Of a stretch of 23,063 nucleotides of DNA, positions 8,442 through 14,325 are shown piece by piece. Source of the DNA: a virus; IMG/VR virus record IMGVR_UViG_3300029826_000019, positions 1-23,063 of that record; one strand, written 5' to 3'. Every line of letters begins with the position of its first letter. The stretch's first letter is position 1. A program made the translations under genes and the position numbers. The notes under the pieces were generated by a model. That model did no database searches. It was not told where the DNA came from and saw only the letters and a list, made by a program, of their open reading frames with translations.

Positions 8442-8865
8442 AATACTGGAGTATGTTATCCAGAGCAGATTCTAATTGAGTTTTCAGATCTCCAGAAACT
8501 GTCAATTGATAACTAGTACCGCTGAATTCCTGAGTTAACAAATTTATATTATTGGTAATTGCTGTAGATAGCGCTGGAGCGTCAGTAAAAATGGCCGCAA
8601 AATCCAACTTGTCAGTATCCCAGCTTGTGTATTTATATTCTGTTTCCATGACCAACTTTATAAACGAATCTGGGATACTGAGATTATCAAATGCAGTTTT
8701 TTGCGCTATTAGTGTAGCAACTCTTGCCGGAACAGTTTCAATGAGAGAAATATCACCGGCTGTATTATCTCTGATTATTTTAATCAAATTACCGAAATCA
8801 ATTACAGCTCCATGTAACTGTTTTATGGCTTGCGACTGATAATATGCTTTTGTTTTGACTGTCAT
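8431..8865 (-). CDS. Phage protein of unknown function, late operon
   Basis: 144 residues, soluble and largely helical. Visible features: an N-terminal YYQSQAIKQLHGAVIDFGNLIKII helix, a middle part with FDNLSIPDSFIKLVMETEYKYTSW, and a C-terminal part with AITNNINLLTQEFSGTSYQL and LESALDNILQYY. No catalytic or metal motif stands out. It overlaps the upstream fibronectin-type gene by 4 bp and the downstream DNRLRE gene by 11 bp. I do not recognise the family; position suggests a virion component. Confidence 0.7.
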   Translation of the reverse strand: MTVKTKAYYQSQAIKQLHGAVIDFGNLIKIIRDNTAGDISLIETVPARVATLIAQKTAFDNLSIPDSFIKLVMETEYKYTSWDTDKLDFAAIFTDAPALSTAITNNINLLTQEFSGTSYQLTVSGDLKTQLESALDNILQYYDY

Positions 8866-9398
8866 TTTATATCAACCGAAATGGGATTTGATTGTTCCGA
8901 CTCAAGCCCGTTTTTGTCAGTAGTTGTCAGCGTGTAAACGTGCGTGCCAATAGATACATTCGAAATTGTTGCGCTCAACCCTGTTGCTGTTTTAACTGAA
9001 TTAGCACCTTCATAAATCGTGTAATGATCTATTTCTGTTGGAGATAACTGGCTTCCATCGGCGCGAGTTGTTGGCGCAATCCAGGTTATCAGCACAGACC
9101 CGCTTGATGCCGTTCCTGTTCCAGTCGGTGGTGATGGCCTCCATTCCAAGCAAGAAATTTTCAGGTTTTTAGTGACAGTCAGCGTTCCGTCGTCTTCCTG
9201 CGTCAGCGTGATATCGCCAATTCTGGTTTCGCTCGGAAAGGTGCAGCCCTTATCGTGGAGAATTACTATGGCGGCATTGCGAGCGGCTTGCTCTTCATGA
9301 TGCGTGCTGACAATTGTTTCCGCATAAGCGCAGTTGATGTAAAACGCAACAACAGCGATCACTAACGTTGCAACTGCCCACCATTCAATTTTTCTCAC
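8862..9398 (-). CDS. Signal-anchored protein with a fibronectin type III domain
   Basis: 178 residues from a GTG at 9398. Residues about 6-26 form a hydrophobic segment ending A-Y-A, so a signal peptide or membrane anchor. Two cysteines (about 52 and 83) could form a disulfide in the periplasm. A Pro/Thr/Gly linker near 90 leads to a type III domain: V-L-I-TWIAPTTRADGSQL near 103-118, IDHYTIYEG, VGTH-type turn, YTLTTTDKNGLESEQSNP at the end. Such domains often serve adhesion in phage particles. The GTG start is required because the upstream 56-residue gene overlaps it by 14 bp. Confidence 0.75.
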   Translation of the reverse strand: MRKIEWWAVATLVIAVVAFYINCAYAETIVSTHHEEQAARNAAIVILHDKGCTFPSETRIGDITLTQEDDGTLTVTKNLKISCLEWRPSPPTGTGTASSGSVLITWIAPTTRADGSQLSPTEIDHYTIYEGANSVKTATGLSATISNVSIGTHVYTLTTTDKNGLESEQSNPISVDIK

Positions 9399-9555
9399 GT
9401 TTCAACTCCGCTCCGCAAAAAATGCAATGTTTTTTCCGTTCGGTGCTATTGTGCTCATCAATCCATTTATTCCAGAGCTCGACTGTGAATTTTTTCGGTT
9501 CGACGATTCTCTTATCAAATTCATCGTCTAATTGTTTTTCTGGATCGGCCATCAT
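9385..9555 (-). CDS. 56-residue protein with a CxxC knuckle
   Basis: ATG at 9555 overlaps the holin stop (ATGA), or the second ATG at 9552 is used; TGA at 9385-9387. The product starts MMADPEKQLDDEF, has an amphipathic middle with W29 and W31, and ends HCIFCGAELKREKN. One C-x-x-C pair near 44-47 could bind zinc in a dimer, but a second pair is lacking. It fits exactly between the holin-like gene and the fibronectin-type gene, with overlaps at both ends, which favours a real gene. Function unknown. Confidence 0.6.
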   Translation of the reverse strand: MMADPEKQLDDEFDKRIVEPKKFTVELWNKWIDEHNSTERKKHCIFCGAELKREKN

Positions 9556-10082
9556 TTCCCGATCGCAGCTTTCATTTGTGTGAATGCGCTGACACCTTTT
9601 CCAATCTGGCGCAGCCCCGCGTATGCAAATGGCAATGTCAAGAGAGCACCGAGAATTACAGGATCTGGAGATTGTGCATGCAGCGCATAGTAGATAGCAG
9701 CAAATAGGCTAAGCCAGCTCTGCCCTGGTCGAGTGTAACGAACAAATGGATATTCTGAGTTGTCGCCGTTTCGGATTGTGAGCTGGGTTTGTTCTTGTTC
9801 TTTCTGGGCATCCTGGAGTTGCAGGCTTGTCATGGCCTCCAGGTGCTTGCGGATGCTGTCTTTCTCATCGTCGGCCAGTTTTTGCAGCGCGATGATAGTT
9901 TGCGGATCTTGCTGCAATGCTGCGAGTGCTTTCTGAGGGTCGTTAGTGCCGGTGGCTGAGCTGATCATTGAAACGCCGGCGGCTACGGCTCCAGGAACAT
10001 TGCCAGTAGCTAGTGAACCGATCAGAGCAGCGCCTTTGCCTGCATTCTGTTCCAGCCATTTTCCGACGTCAGACCAATTCAT
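9552..10082 (-). CDS. Holin-like protein of the three-TM (Holin_3TMs) type
   Basis: 176 residues. An N-terminal amphipathic part with glycine-rich G-A-A-LIGSLATG and a VPGAVAAGVSMIS segment is followed by a Q-rich helical region (about 50-98), then R-Y-TRPGQSWLSLFAAIYYAL (about 113-132), and a hydrophobic segment PVILGALLTLPFAYAGLRQIG. The RP-x-x-x-x-LF motif before a membrane segment, and the final G-LR-x-IGKG, are what I know of holins from the HP1/gene transfer agent group. It would form membrane lesions that release endolysin. It overlaps another holin-like gene by 4 bp. Confidence 0.7.
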   Translation of the reverse strand: MNWSDVGKWLEQNAGKGAALIGSLATGNVPGAVAAGVSMISSATGTNDPQKALAALQQDPQTIIALQKLADDEKDSIRKHLEAMTSLQLQDAQKEQEQTQLTIRNGDNSEYPFVRYTRPGQSWLSLFAAIYYALHAQSPDPVILGALLTLPFAYAGLRQIGKGVSAFTQMKAAIGK

Positions 10083-10420
10083 TCGTCAATCTTCCTATCT
10101 AGCCATTTATTGATCAACTTGAATATGTTTCGTGTCCCAAGGTGCCCGGCAACTGCAGCAGCAGCACACATGCTGTATAGATCAGAGGTAAATGCATGCA
10201 TTCCCATCCCGATCACAACGCCAACAAATGCACTCGATGACACCTCGATTGCACCCTCTCCTAGCCTCATCGCTGCATGTCTAGCATTCTGATTATCAAC
10301 GTATCTCATGAGTCCACCCCAGGCACCGGCAATTAATAATCCGATCAGGGTAGCAAACTGGTCGCGACGCTGTAGTAACCATTGCACAATCTGAGTGTAA
10401 ATACTGGGATCGTCGTGCAA
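10079..10420 (-). CDS. Second holin-like protein (LydA / holin superfamily III type)
   Basis: 113 residues from a TTG at 10420, with AGG seven bases upstream. The nearby ATG at 10425 is in another frame. It has membrane segments at about 22-37 (TLIGLLIAGAWGGLMRY) and 62-95 (SAFVGVVIGMG and MCAAAAVAGHLGTR), with a polar stretch between. The GLMRY motif and the GHLGTR motif near the end are hallmarks I associate with LydA-type phage holins. Together with the next gene it may form a holin/antiholin pair; which is which cannot be said from sequence. It lies between the endolysin and the three-TM holin. Confidence 0.7.
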   Translation of the reverse strand: MHDDPSIYTQIVQWLLQRRDQFATLIGLLIAGAWGGLMRYVDNQNARHAAMRLGEGAIEVSSSAFVGVVIGMGMHAFTSDLYSMCAAAAVAGHLGTRNIFKLINKWLDRKIDE

Positions 10421-10535
10421 AACATGACCTCAAATCTCTGTGTTGTATTTGATCATTTTACTGTGCTTGTCACATTTCGCCATGTTTTCGGGTATTGTCC
10501 CGGAGATTTTGGAGACTTCTTGGTGATTTACGCCA

Positions 10536-11015
10536 TTATCTCAGGCTGAGAACACGAGAAATCCAGCCAGTGAGGAACTTTTTCTGGCTCGGATCGTGGT
10601 AGCAGATCTCAATGTACGCCTCGATACGCTCCAGCAGATACAGCGGCAGCAGATAATGGCCCGGGATCGCATTGATAGCCGCCAGGCTGTATTGGCCTAT
10701 TTTGCCGTCCACATCAACGCCTACAAGCGTCTGTATGAGCCTTGCGGCTGTGCTGGTGCCCATGTTAACACTGGTATCGAAAATCGCTGAGGCGAGATTA
10801 ACATCGTGAACCTGGTCTAAATTCAGTGCGTCCCAGTACTCTGCTTTGTAAATCGAAGCTGCCTGGTCTTTTGTCAGATTCGCAATGTCCAGATCCTGGT
10901 GCGTGCGCTGACTGATTCCGTATTTTGTCAGTCCACCACGGTCATCAGGGTCATTAACGAGTCCGCCCTCGCGCTCTAAAACTGCCTGTATTGCCTGATC
11001 TGATGCAGAACTCAT
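10536..11015 (-). CDS. Endolysin, GH108-type N-acetylmuramidase
   Basis: 159 residues. LEREGGLVNDPDDRGGLTKYGIS near residues 13-35 is the GH108 signature; the Glu of EGG (E16) is the expected catalytic acid. YWDALNLDQV near 61-70, ASAIFDTSVNMGTSTAARLIQ near 76-95 and VDGKIG further on belong to the same family and its attached peptidoglycan-binding half. It cleaves the glycan backbone of peptidoglycan at lysis. No signal peptide or anchor is visible, so it needs a holin, and two holin-like genes follow. It is the first gene of the late leftward operon and has 173 bp of regulatory DNA upstream. Confidence 0.9.
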   Translation of the reverse strand: MSSASDQAIQAVLEREGGLVNDPDDRGGLTKYGISQRTHQDLDIANLTKDQAASIYKAEYWDALNLDQVHDVNLASAIFDTSVNMGTSTAARLIQTLVGVDVDGKIGQYSLAAINAIPGHYLLPLYLLERIEAYIEICYHDPSQKKFLTGWISRVLSLR

Positions 11016-11109
11016 TGATTAACCTGAAGTTTTGTTGTTACAACCTGAATCTGTTTGATTTTTAGGGACTATCGTGTCTCTAAACCCGACGAACGGTATC
11101 TCTTTTCTG

Positions 11110-11138
11110 TTGCGTTACTAGTAACGTTCCGCTATAGT
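11110..11138 (+). promoter_or_regulatory. Candidate sigma70-type promoter for the rightward cassette
   Basis: TTGCGT at 11110-11115 and TATAGT at 11133-11138 with a 17-bp spacer; the -10 matches five of six consensus bases, the -35 only three. The block TATAGTTAATTCAT (11133-11146) recurs with one change at 22654-22667 before the only other rightward gene. The first gene of the cassette starts 51 bp beyond the -10. Confidence 0.5.
11113..11126. promoter_or_regulatory. 14-bp perfect palindrome, candidate operator
   Basis: CGTTACTAGTAACG is a perfect dyad centred at 11119/11120. It lies in the spacer of the rightward promoter and at the predicted start of the leftward one, so a protein bound here could control both. 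The binding partner is unknown; the two helix-turn-helix proteins in the window are candidates. Confidence 0.55.
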
Positions 11139-11158
11139 TAATTCATGAGCTGAGGCAA
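11131..11158 (-). promoter_or_regulatory. Candidate leftward (late) promoter
   Basis: On the minus strand TTGCCT (11158-11153) and TATAGC (11136-11131) are 16 bp apart, each matching four of six consensus bases. The start would fall near 11124, inside the 14-bp palindrome, giving a leader of about 110 nt before the endolysin gene. Its -10 region overlaps that of the rightward promoter, so the two would exclude each other. Confidence 0.4.
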
Positions 11159-11188
11159 TGACGCCAAGGCCTGAAAAAGGGAAACATC

Positions 11189-11398
11189 ATGGAAACTATC
11201 ACAATAATCAATCCCTGGTCCGGCATGCAAACAGAGAAAACTGTCGAAGAGCTAATGCAGGCAATGGAAGTTTTTGCATCGACCGAAGAAACCGAAGCCG
11301 TCAACCTGAATTTTTCTGGTGAAACTGATTTGGATTGGCTGCGGGCGTTCGAGGCAACCCACGGCCTGGATCGTCTTTCCGAAATCGCATTCAGTTAA
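11189..11398 (+). CDS. First gene of the rightward cassette, acidic 69-residue protein
   Basis: 69 residues, acidic (many E and D). AAGGGAAAC lies just before the ATG as a weak ribosome binding site. The protein begins METITIINPWSGM, has a helical EELMQAMEVFASTEE region and ends in DLDWLRAFEATHGLDRLSEIAFS. No known motif; small acidic early proteins in phages often bind host enzymes, but that is only inference. It is the first of four small genes on the strand opposite to almost everything else here, behind a sigma70-like promoter and next to a palindrome. Confidence 0.65.
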   Translation: METITIINPWSGMQTEKTVEELMQAMEVFASTEETEAVNLNFSGETDLDWLRAFEATHGLDRLSEIAFS

Positions 11399-11406
11399 CC
11401 ATAACC

Positions 11407-11422
11407 GCCCGGTTCGCCTGGC
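11407..11422 (+). other. UUCG-loop hairpin between cassette genes 1 and 2
   Basis: GCCCGG (11407-11412), TTCG, CCTGGC (11417-11422): six positions with one mismatch closing a UUCG tetraloop on the plus strand. It lies 9 bp after the stop and about 13 bp before the next ribosome binding site. No T-run follows, so it is not a good terminator. A related hairpin follows the next gene. Confidence 0.55.
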
Positions 11423-11444
11423 ACAACAACCTCTGGAGAAAACT

Positions 11445-11624
11445 ATGAACGTTTTTACTCACCGAATCAAAAAATCTGGCCAGCTCTGCTTTATGGTGCC
11501 GATCTTCCCGTGGCTTGGATTCAAGGACGCTCATCACAGGGCTCGAGAAAATGCATATCCGATGGTCCACATTGAGGGCGGCCAAGTCACGCGCGTAAAC
11601 CGTGAAAGTCTGGAGCGCATTTAA
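11445..11624 (+). CDS. Second gene of the rightward cassette, 59-residue protein
   Basis: Start chosen at the ATG at 11445 because TGGAGA lies 8-10 bases upstream; an in-frame ATG at 11319 would overlap the preceding gene by 80 bp. Product: MNVFTHRIKKSGQLCFMVPIF, then PWLGFKDAHHRARENAYPMVHIEGGQV and an RESLERI end. It is basic in the middle, with no membrane segment and no motif I recognise. Flanked on both sides by UUCG hairpins. Function unknown. Confidence 0.6.
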   Translation: MNVFTHRIKKSGQLCFMVPIFPWLGFKDAHHRARENAYPMVHIEGGQVTRVNRESLERI

Positions 11625-11632
11625 CCCAATCT

Positions 11633-11650
11633 AGCCCGGTTCGCCGGGCT
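11633..11650 (+). terminator. UUCG-loop hairpin between cassette genes 2 and 3, possible weak terminator
   Basis: AGCCCGG (11633-11639), TTCG, CCGGGCT (11644-11650): a perfect 7-bp stem with an exceptionally stable C(UUCG)G tetraloop. Only TTA follows, so termination would be weak; it may instead protect the upstream mRNA end or set the expression ratio. A strong AGGAGG ribosome binding site begins a few bases downstream. Confidence 0.5.
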
Positions 11651-11667
11651 TTATCCAAGGAGGATTT

Positions 11668-11865
11668 ATGAAACTTTCCCAGCAAATCGCCAAAATTCAG
11701 GCACTTAACTCATCTTTCCGGTTCCGGCTGGCAGCTATTTGTGCGCTCAGGCCGGTGTCTGTCAACGGCAAACGTCCGATTGTTTCCACGACTCGCCGTA
11801 AAGCCCTGTTTTCTGTTCCAGCATCTGACTCAGGTTATGGATTCGGAGATCGTTTCCATGGCTGA
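11668..11865 (+). CDS. Third gene of the rightward cassette, basic 65-residue protein
   Basis: AAGGAGG five bases before the ATG at 11668 is the strongest ribosome binding site in the cassette. Product: MKLSQQIAKIQALNSSFRFRL, then AAICALRPVSVNGKRPIV, STTRRKALFSVP and a glycine-rich end. It is basic with no recognised domain. Its stop overlaps the start of the next gene by 8 bp, implying coupled translation. Function unknown. Confidence 0.6.
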   Translation: MKLSQQIAKIQALNSSFRFRLAAICALRPVSVNGKRPIVSTTRRKALFSVPASDSGYGFGDRFHG

Positions 11866-12037
11866 TAGCAAAGCTGAGATCAAGCGCAAACAGAATGCCG
11901 AACGTCAGGCTAGGCGTAGGGCCAAAATGCGCCAGGATGGTTTTACAGAGGTTCCTGTGGTGATTCCGGATACCATAGAGGCCAGAGCTGACATTGAGGC
12001 TGCTGCTGAATATTTGCGTTCTCGGAAAGGCCGGTAG
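11858..12037 (+). CDS. Fourth gene of the rightward cassette, small basic DNA-binding-like protein
   Basis: 59 residues from the ATG at 11858, with GGAGAT upstream; longer in-frame starts at 11837 and 11741 lack good sites. The first 28 residues are a basic helix (ADSKAEIKRKQNAERQARRRAKMRQ-DG), followed by F-TEVPVVIPDT and a helical AR-ADIEAAAEYLRSRKGR. This basic helix plus a short strand (V-x-V-x-I-P) plus helix resembles small ribbon-helix-helix-like phage proteins, but I cannot assign it firmly. It might bind the nearby palindrome. Confidence 0.6.
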   Translation: MADSKAEIKRKQNAERQARRRAKMRQDGFTEVPVVIPDTIEARADIEAAAEYLRSRKGR

Positions 12038-12038
12038 T

Positions 12039-12094
12039 TTAAAAAAGCCCGGCGCTGTGGGGAGGCAGGCCGGGGTCGAGAGAAGGCCGGGCTT
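12039..12094 (-). terminator. Intrinsic terminator reading leftward, after the early operon
   Basis: On the minus strand AAGCCCGGC (12094-12086) and GCCGGGCTT (12053-12045) form a perfect 9-bp stem, followed at once by a run of T (six in a row counting the stem end, 12046-12041). The loop is long (32 nt) and GC-rich, and an outer, slightly bulged stem (12027-12034 with 12097-12104) may form too. It would stop leftward transcripts that have passed the RfaH-like gene, before they run antisense through the rightward cassette. It is 170 bp beyond the ops-like site. Confidence 0.65.
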
Positions 12095-12263
12095 GGACCG
12101 GCTTAGGAATTTATGCCAGGTAACGGATGGCGCCGTGCCGTTTCTGTGGGGAAGAGGTCCACGGACACGAAACCTGCTCACTTAACGATATTGCTATCAG
12201 TGCCCCTATATCAGCGACACCAGACGTTTATAAGCGCCGGCACCGCTAATTCTTTTGTTCAGA

Positions 12264-12275
12264 GACGCTACCGCC
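12264..12275 (-). promoter_or_regulatory. ops-like element, candidate recruitment site for the RfaH-like protein
   Basis: The minus strand reads GGCGGTAGCGTC (12275-12264). The E. coli ops element, where RNA polymerase pauses and loads RfaH, is GGCGGTAGCGTG: eleven of twelve positions match, including the whole GGCGGTAG core. It is 19 bp after the stop of an RfaH-like gene on the same strand, between that gene and an intrinsic terminator. I saw no other exact GGCGGTAG in the window. Confidence 0.65.
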
Positions 12276-12294
12276 AATTCTTGGCCAATCCAGA

Positions 12295-12774
12295 TCAGCG
12301 GCATATGAATTTGTTTTCAATTGTAATCAAGGTTTGCTTTTTAAGCAATTCTAGCATGATATCGGATCGTTTCAAGCCGTTAGGCTCTTGAAATATCGCT
12401 GTTAACCCTTTGAGCGGCCCCGCTGTGATATGCACGACTTCACCCGATTTAAAGCCGTCCGAATGTTCCGCATGCTCGAATGTTTTCCTAATAATTTCAA
12501 TGGTTTGATTGGGAATTGAGGCGAGTATTCCGCCGAAACTGACCAGGCTTGTGACGCCTGTCGTGTTATTTATCGTGTAGGCTGATTGGGTTCTGGGATC
12601 GAAATTGACAAAAACGTAACTGCGGAATGCTGGCTCTATTCGGGCCTCCAGCTTGCCCTTTCGTAATCGCTCCAAGTTGATCATAGGCTTGTATGTTGCG
12701 AAGCCCTGGCGCTCCAGGTTGTCCTGGGCCAGCTCTTCGTTGCCGTATTTCGTGCGGATTAGATACCAGGCCAT
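12295..12774 (-). CDS. RfaH-like NusG paralogue (transcription elongation factor)
   Basis: 159 residues, like E. coli RfaH (162). N-terminal NGN domain (1-100): WYLIRTKYGN, A-QDNLERQGF-x-x-Y-x-PM, E-x-LRKGKLEAR-IEPAFRSYVFV-FDP, TINNT-TGV-x-SLVSFGG; C-terminal KOW domain from about 108: GEVVHITAGPLKGLTAIF-EPNG then a hydrophobic L-x-L-L-KK end. This follows RfaH closely. RfaH family proteins join paused RNA polymerase at ops and keep it elongating through long operons. The residues aligned with E. coli HTT 65-67 read S-A-Y, and R11 and R73 are replaced (Y, T), so its contacts may differ. Last gene of the early leftward operon. Confidence 0.88.
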   Translation of the reverse strand: MAWYLIRTKYGNEELAQDNLERQGFATYKPMINLERLRKGKLEARIEPAFRSYVFVNFDPRTQSAYTINNTTGVTSLVSFGGILASIPNQTIEIIRKTFEHAEHSDGFKSGEVVHITAGPLKGLTAIFQEPNGLKRSDIMLELLKKQTLITIENKFICR

Positions 12775-12776
12775 GG

Positions 12777-13034
12777 TTATCTCAGAGTTGCGACAGAAAG
12801 CCTCTGCATATTCAATTCTAGCATATTACACCGCTCGTCTTTTCTCAGAGACTCCATCGCCCGTCGCTCCACTGTTTCGCAATGCTCCCCGCTGCTCATT
12901 GCAACGAGTTTCGCATGCCGCTTGACTTCTTTCTCTACATCCTGTTTTGATAGATATGCAAACGTCACATCCAGCCATGAATTGAGAAATTTGCGCGATT
13001 GTTTATCTATTCCGACGTAGTTTTCAAATTTCAT
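12777..13034 (-). CDS. Unknown phage protein upstream of the RfaH-like gene
   Basis: 85 residues with the ATG at 13034, chosen because GGAAG lies eight bases upstream; a longer in-frame start at 13073 would overlap the next gene by 38 bp. Product: MKFENYVGIDKQSRKFLNSWLDVTFAY, then a charged helical region with VEKEVKRHAKLVAM and RRAMESLRKDERC. All helical, charged, no motif. It ends 3 bp from the RfaH-like start, so the two are probably translated together. Function unknown. Confidence 0.65.
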   Translation of the reverse strand: MKFENYVGIDKQSRKFLNSWLDVTFAYLSKQDVEKEVKRHAKLVAMSSGEHCETVERRAMESLRKDERCNMLELNMQRLSVATLR

Positions 13035-13035
13035 A

Positions 13036-13260
13036 TTAATCACTTCCAAGCAGTTTTTGCTTTCCGTAATCAATCAGTATGTTAGCAACTGCTATATTGC
13101 ATTTAGTGCCAAATCCTCGAACGTCTACCTCTTCTCCATCAATAATAACAACAACGCATTCATGCAGCCTTCCATCCTCTTCGAGTTCATCAGCTAGTGA
13201 GCGCAATGCTTTGCATGTTGACATTGCTTCAAATGCTTCGATAACGTTTGAATTGCTCAT
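13036..13260 (-). CDS. Unknown small phage protein
   Basis: 74 residues with the ATG at 13260; GGTGA lies five bases upstream, and the upstream stop is only 1 bp away (TGATATG), which supports this start over the longer reading from 13326. Product: MSNSNVIEAFEAMSTCKALRSLADELEEDGR, then strands HECVVVIIDGEEVDVRGFG and a helical NIAVANILIDYGKQKLL. No recognised domain. Function unknown. Confidence 0.65.
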   Translation of the reverse strand: MSNSNVIEAFEAMSTCKALRSLADELEEDGRLHECVVVIIDGEEVDVRGFGTKCNIAVANILIDYGKQKLLGSD

Positions 13261-13261
13261 A

Positions 13262-13447
13262 TCAATCACCAATCGGTATGTTTTCGTGAAGCTGCCCTGC
13301 CATGATTTTGTATTTCCCGTTTTCAATCAGCATCGAATTATCCGTTTTTCGCGCTTTCTCTAACTCCCGCGATGTGATGTTCAACTCTTTCGATTTCGTC
13401 CGATTTACAAGCGCCATACATGCGTCTCGCCAGTTGAATTCGCTCAT
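13262..13447 (-). CDS. Unknown small phage protein
   Basis: 61 residues. Product: MSEFNWRDACMALVNRTKSKELN, then a helical REL-EKARKTDNSML stretch and an IENGKYKIMAGQLHENIPIGD end. The start overlaps the ninG stop by 4 bp and the stop is 1 bp from the next start, which fits a real translationally coupled gene. No motif that I recognise. Confidence 0.6.
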   Translation of the reverse strand: MSEFNWRDACMALVNRTKSKELNITSRELEKARKTDNSMLIENGKYKIMAGQLHENIPIGD

Positions 13448-13995
13448 GCTTCCCTCATCTTTTTTAATTCTCGCGCCAATTTATTATATAGCTTTTTCAT
13501 AGCCTTCAGCTCGTCGATTGTATATTTAGCCGGAGGATGATCTTTTTCAAGCCATTCCACTTCACGAACACCTATTTTTTTAATAAGATTCTTTCGGTAT
13601 TCGATAATGTTTCCGCTTAGCAATTCGTTGCATGGCCTGCATTGTTTGTGGACATTTAGTCTGTTGAATCTAAGTGCAGGGCATGCCTTTACCGATCTAT
13701 AATGTCCAGCATGATATTGGCCTTTATGGTGCCTACCGCAGCTTATACATGGCTTTTCGTAATCCATTTCACGCACCCATCTATTGAATGCAACCTGGGC
13801 TTCCTTAAGCCAATCCGAGCGTGTTTTTAGTTTTTCCTTTTTCTGTTTGAGTTCGGCTTTCTGATATTTTTTGGTTTTCTCTTTAGCAAAAATCAAAGCG
13901 CATGAAACATTGCAATACCTCTGAAAAGTTCTTTCAGGAATGAATTTCTTTTTGCATTGCTTGCATGTCTTTGGCTTTCCGCTAATTTGCTTCAT
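13444..13995 (-). CDS. ninG: NinG/Rap-type recombination protein
   Basis: 183 residues; lambda NinG (Rap) has 204. An N-terminal zinc-binding part (C11, C14, C28, C32) is followed by a long Lys/Glu helix, then RSDWLKEAQVAFN-x-W-R-MD, PCISCG (C83, C86), Q-Y-HAGHYRS, ACPALRFN-x-LNVHKQC-x-PCN-x-SGN-x-x-x-YR. These blocks match Rap in order. Rap binds branched DNA such as Holliday junctions and assists phage recombination. It overlaps the small zinc-finger gene upstream by 4 bp, as in lambda-type nin regions where zinc proteins are common. Confidence 0.9.
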   Translation of the reverse strand: MKQISGKPKTCKQCKKKFIPERTFQRYCNVSCALIFAKEKTKKYQKAELKQKKEKLKTRSDWLKEAQVAFNRWVREMDYEKPCISCGRHHKGQYHAGHYRSVKACPALRFNRLNVHKQCRPCNELLSGNIIEYRKNLIKKIGVREVEWLEKDHPPAKYTIDELKAMKKLYNKLARELKKMREA

Positions 13996-14198
13996 TCTTC
14001 ACGCCCAGGCATACGCCACACTGTACCTTCTCCGCGAGACCCAATAACGAGGCCGACAGATGCAGGATCAGCGCACACTTTGCTGCCATGTTTTCCGGTG
14101 CGGTGCCGGTCGAAGTTGGAAAGCGTACTGAAATATTCTCCGCAAACACCGCAATAACAAGTGTTGCCTTTAGTTAACTTTGCTTTTGTGCGTGCCAT
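13992..14198 (-). CDS. FDXHR-type small zinc-finger phage protein
   Basis: 68 residues. C16-x2-C19-x12-H32-x4-H37 is a classical C2H2 spacing, with the FDRHR motif at 29-33 that names the FDXHR family of phage zinc-binding proteins. The rest (C-ADPASVGLVIGSRGEGTVWRMPG) is typical of that family, where a DP-x-x-x-GL and a W-R-x-PG follow the finger. Likely a nucleic acid-binding accessory; the function is not known. Its stop overlaps the ninG start, and its start overlaps the tail of a small membrane protein gene. Confidence 0.85.
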   Translation of the reverse strand: MARTKAKLTKGNTCYCGVCGEYFSTLSNFDRHRTGKHGSKVCADPASVGLVIGSRGEGTVWRMPGREE

Positions 14199-14325
14199 AG
14201 AGTATCACCATCCGCTCAAATTCCATTGCCTTATGATCCAGAATCATCATATCCCGCTCGTAATTCGCCTCAACGACAAGATAGAACCAGATAAGAAATA
14301 CTACCAACCCAAACAAATTAAACAT
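14170..14325 (-). CDS. 51-residue membrane-anchored protein
   Basis: ATG at 14325 with GGGAGG about ten bases upstream; TAA at 14170. One N-terminal membrane segment (MFNLFGLVVFLIWFYLVV) is followed by a charged helix (EANYERDMMILDHKAMEFERMV) and a short basic end. It overlaps its two neighbours by 8 and 29 bp, normal for this dense region. Small type II-like membrane proteins in early phage regions can be superinfection or lysis accessories; nothing here decides. Function unknown. Confidence 0.6.
   Translation of the reverse strand: MFNLFGLVVFLIWFYLVVEANYERDMMILDHKAMEFERMVILYGTHKSKVN

Noticed and set aside
12027-12034. GCCGGTAG on the plus strand as another ops element
   Set aside because: One core mismatch, at a stop codon, facing away from any long operon.
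11762-12181. 139-codon minus-strand frame antisense to the cassette
   Set aside because: Antisense to two better supported plus-strand genes and includes the terminator; no ribosome site or domain.
12113-12391. 92-codon plus-strand frame
   Set aside because: Overlaps the ops-like site and the 3' end of the RfaH-like gene; product has no recognisable features.
13733-13740. Second ops-like match on the minus strand (TGCGGTAG)
   Set aside because: Only seven of eight core bases, inside the conserved coding part of ninG; probably chance.
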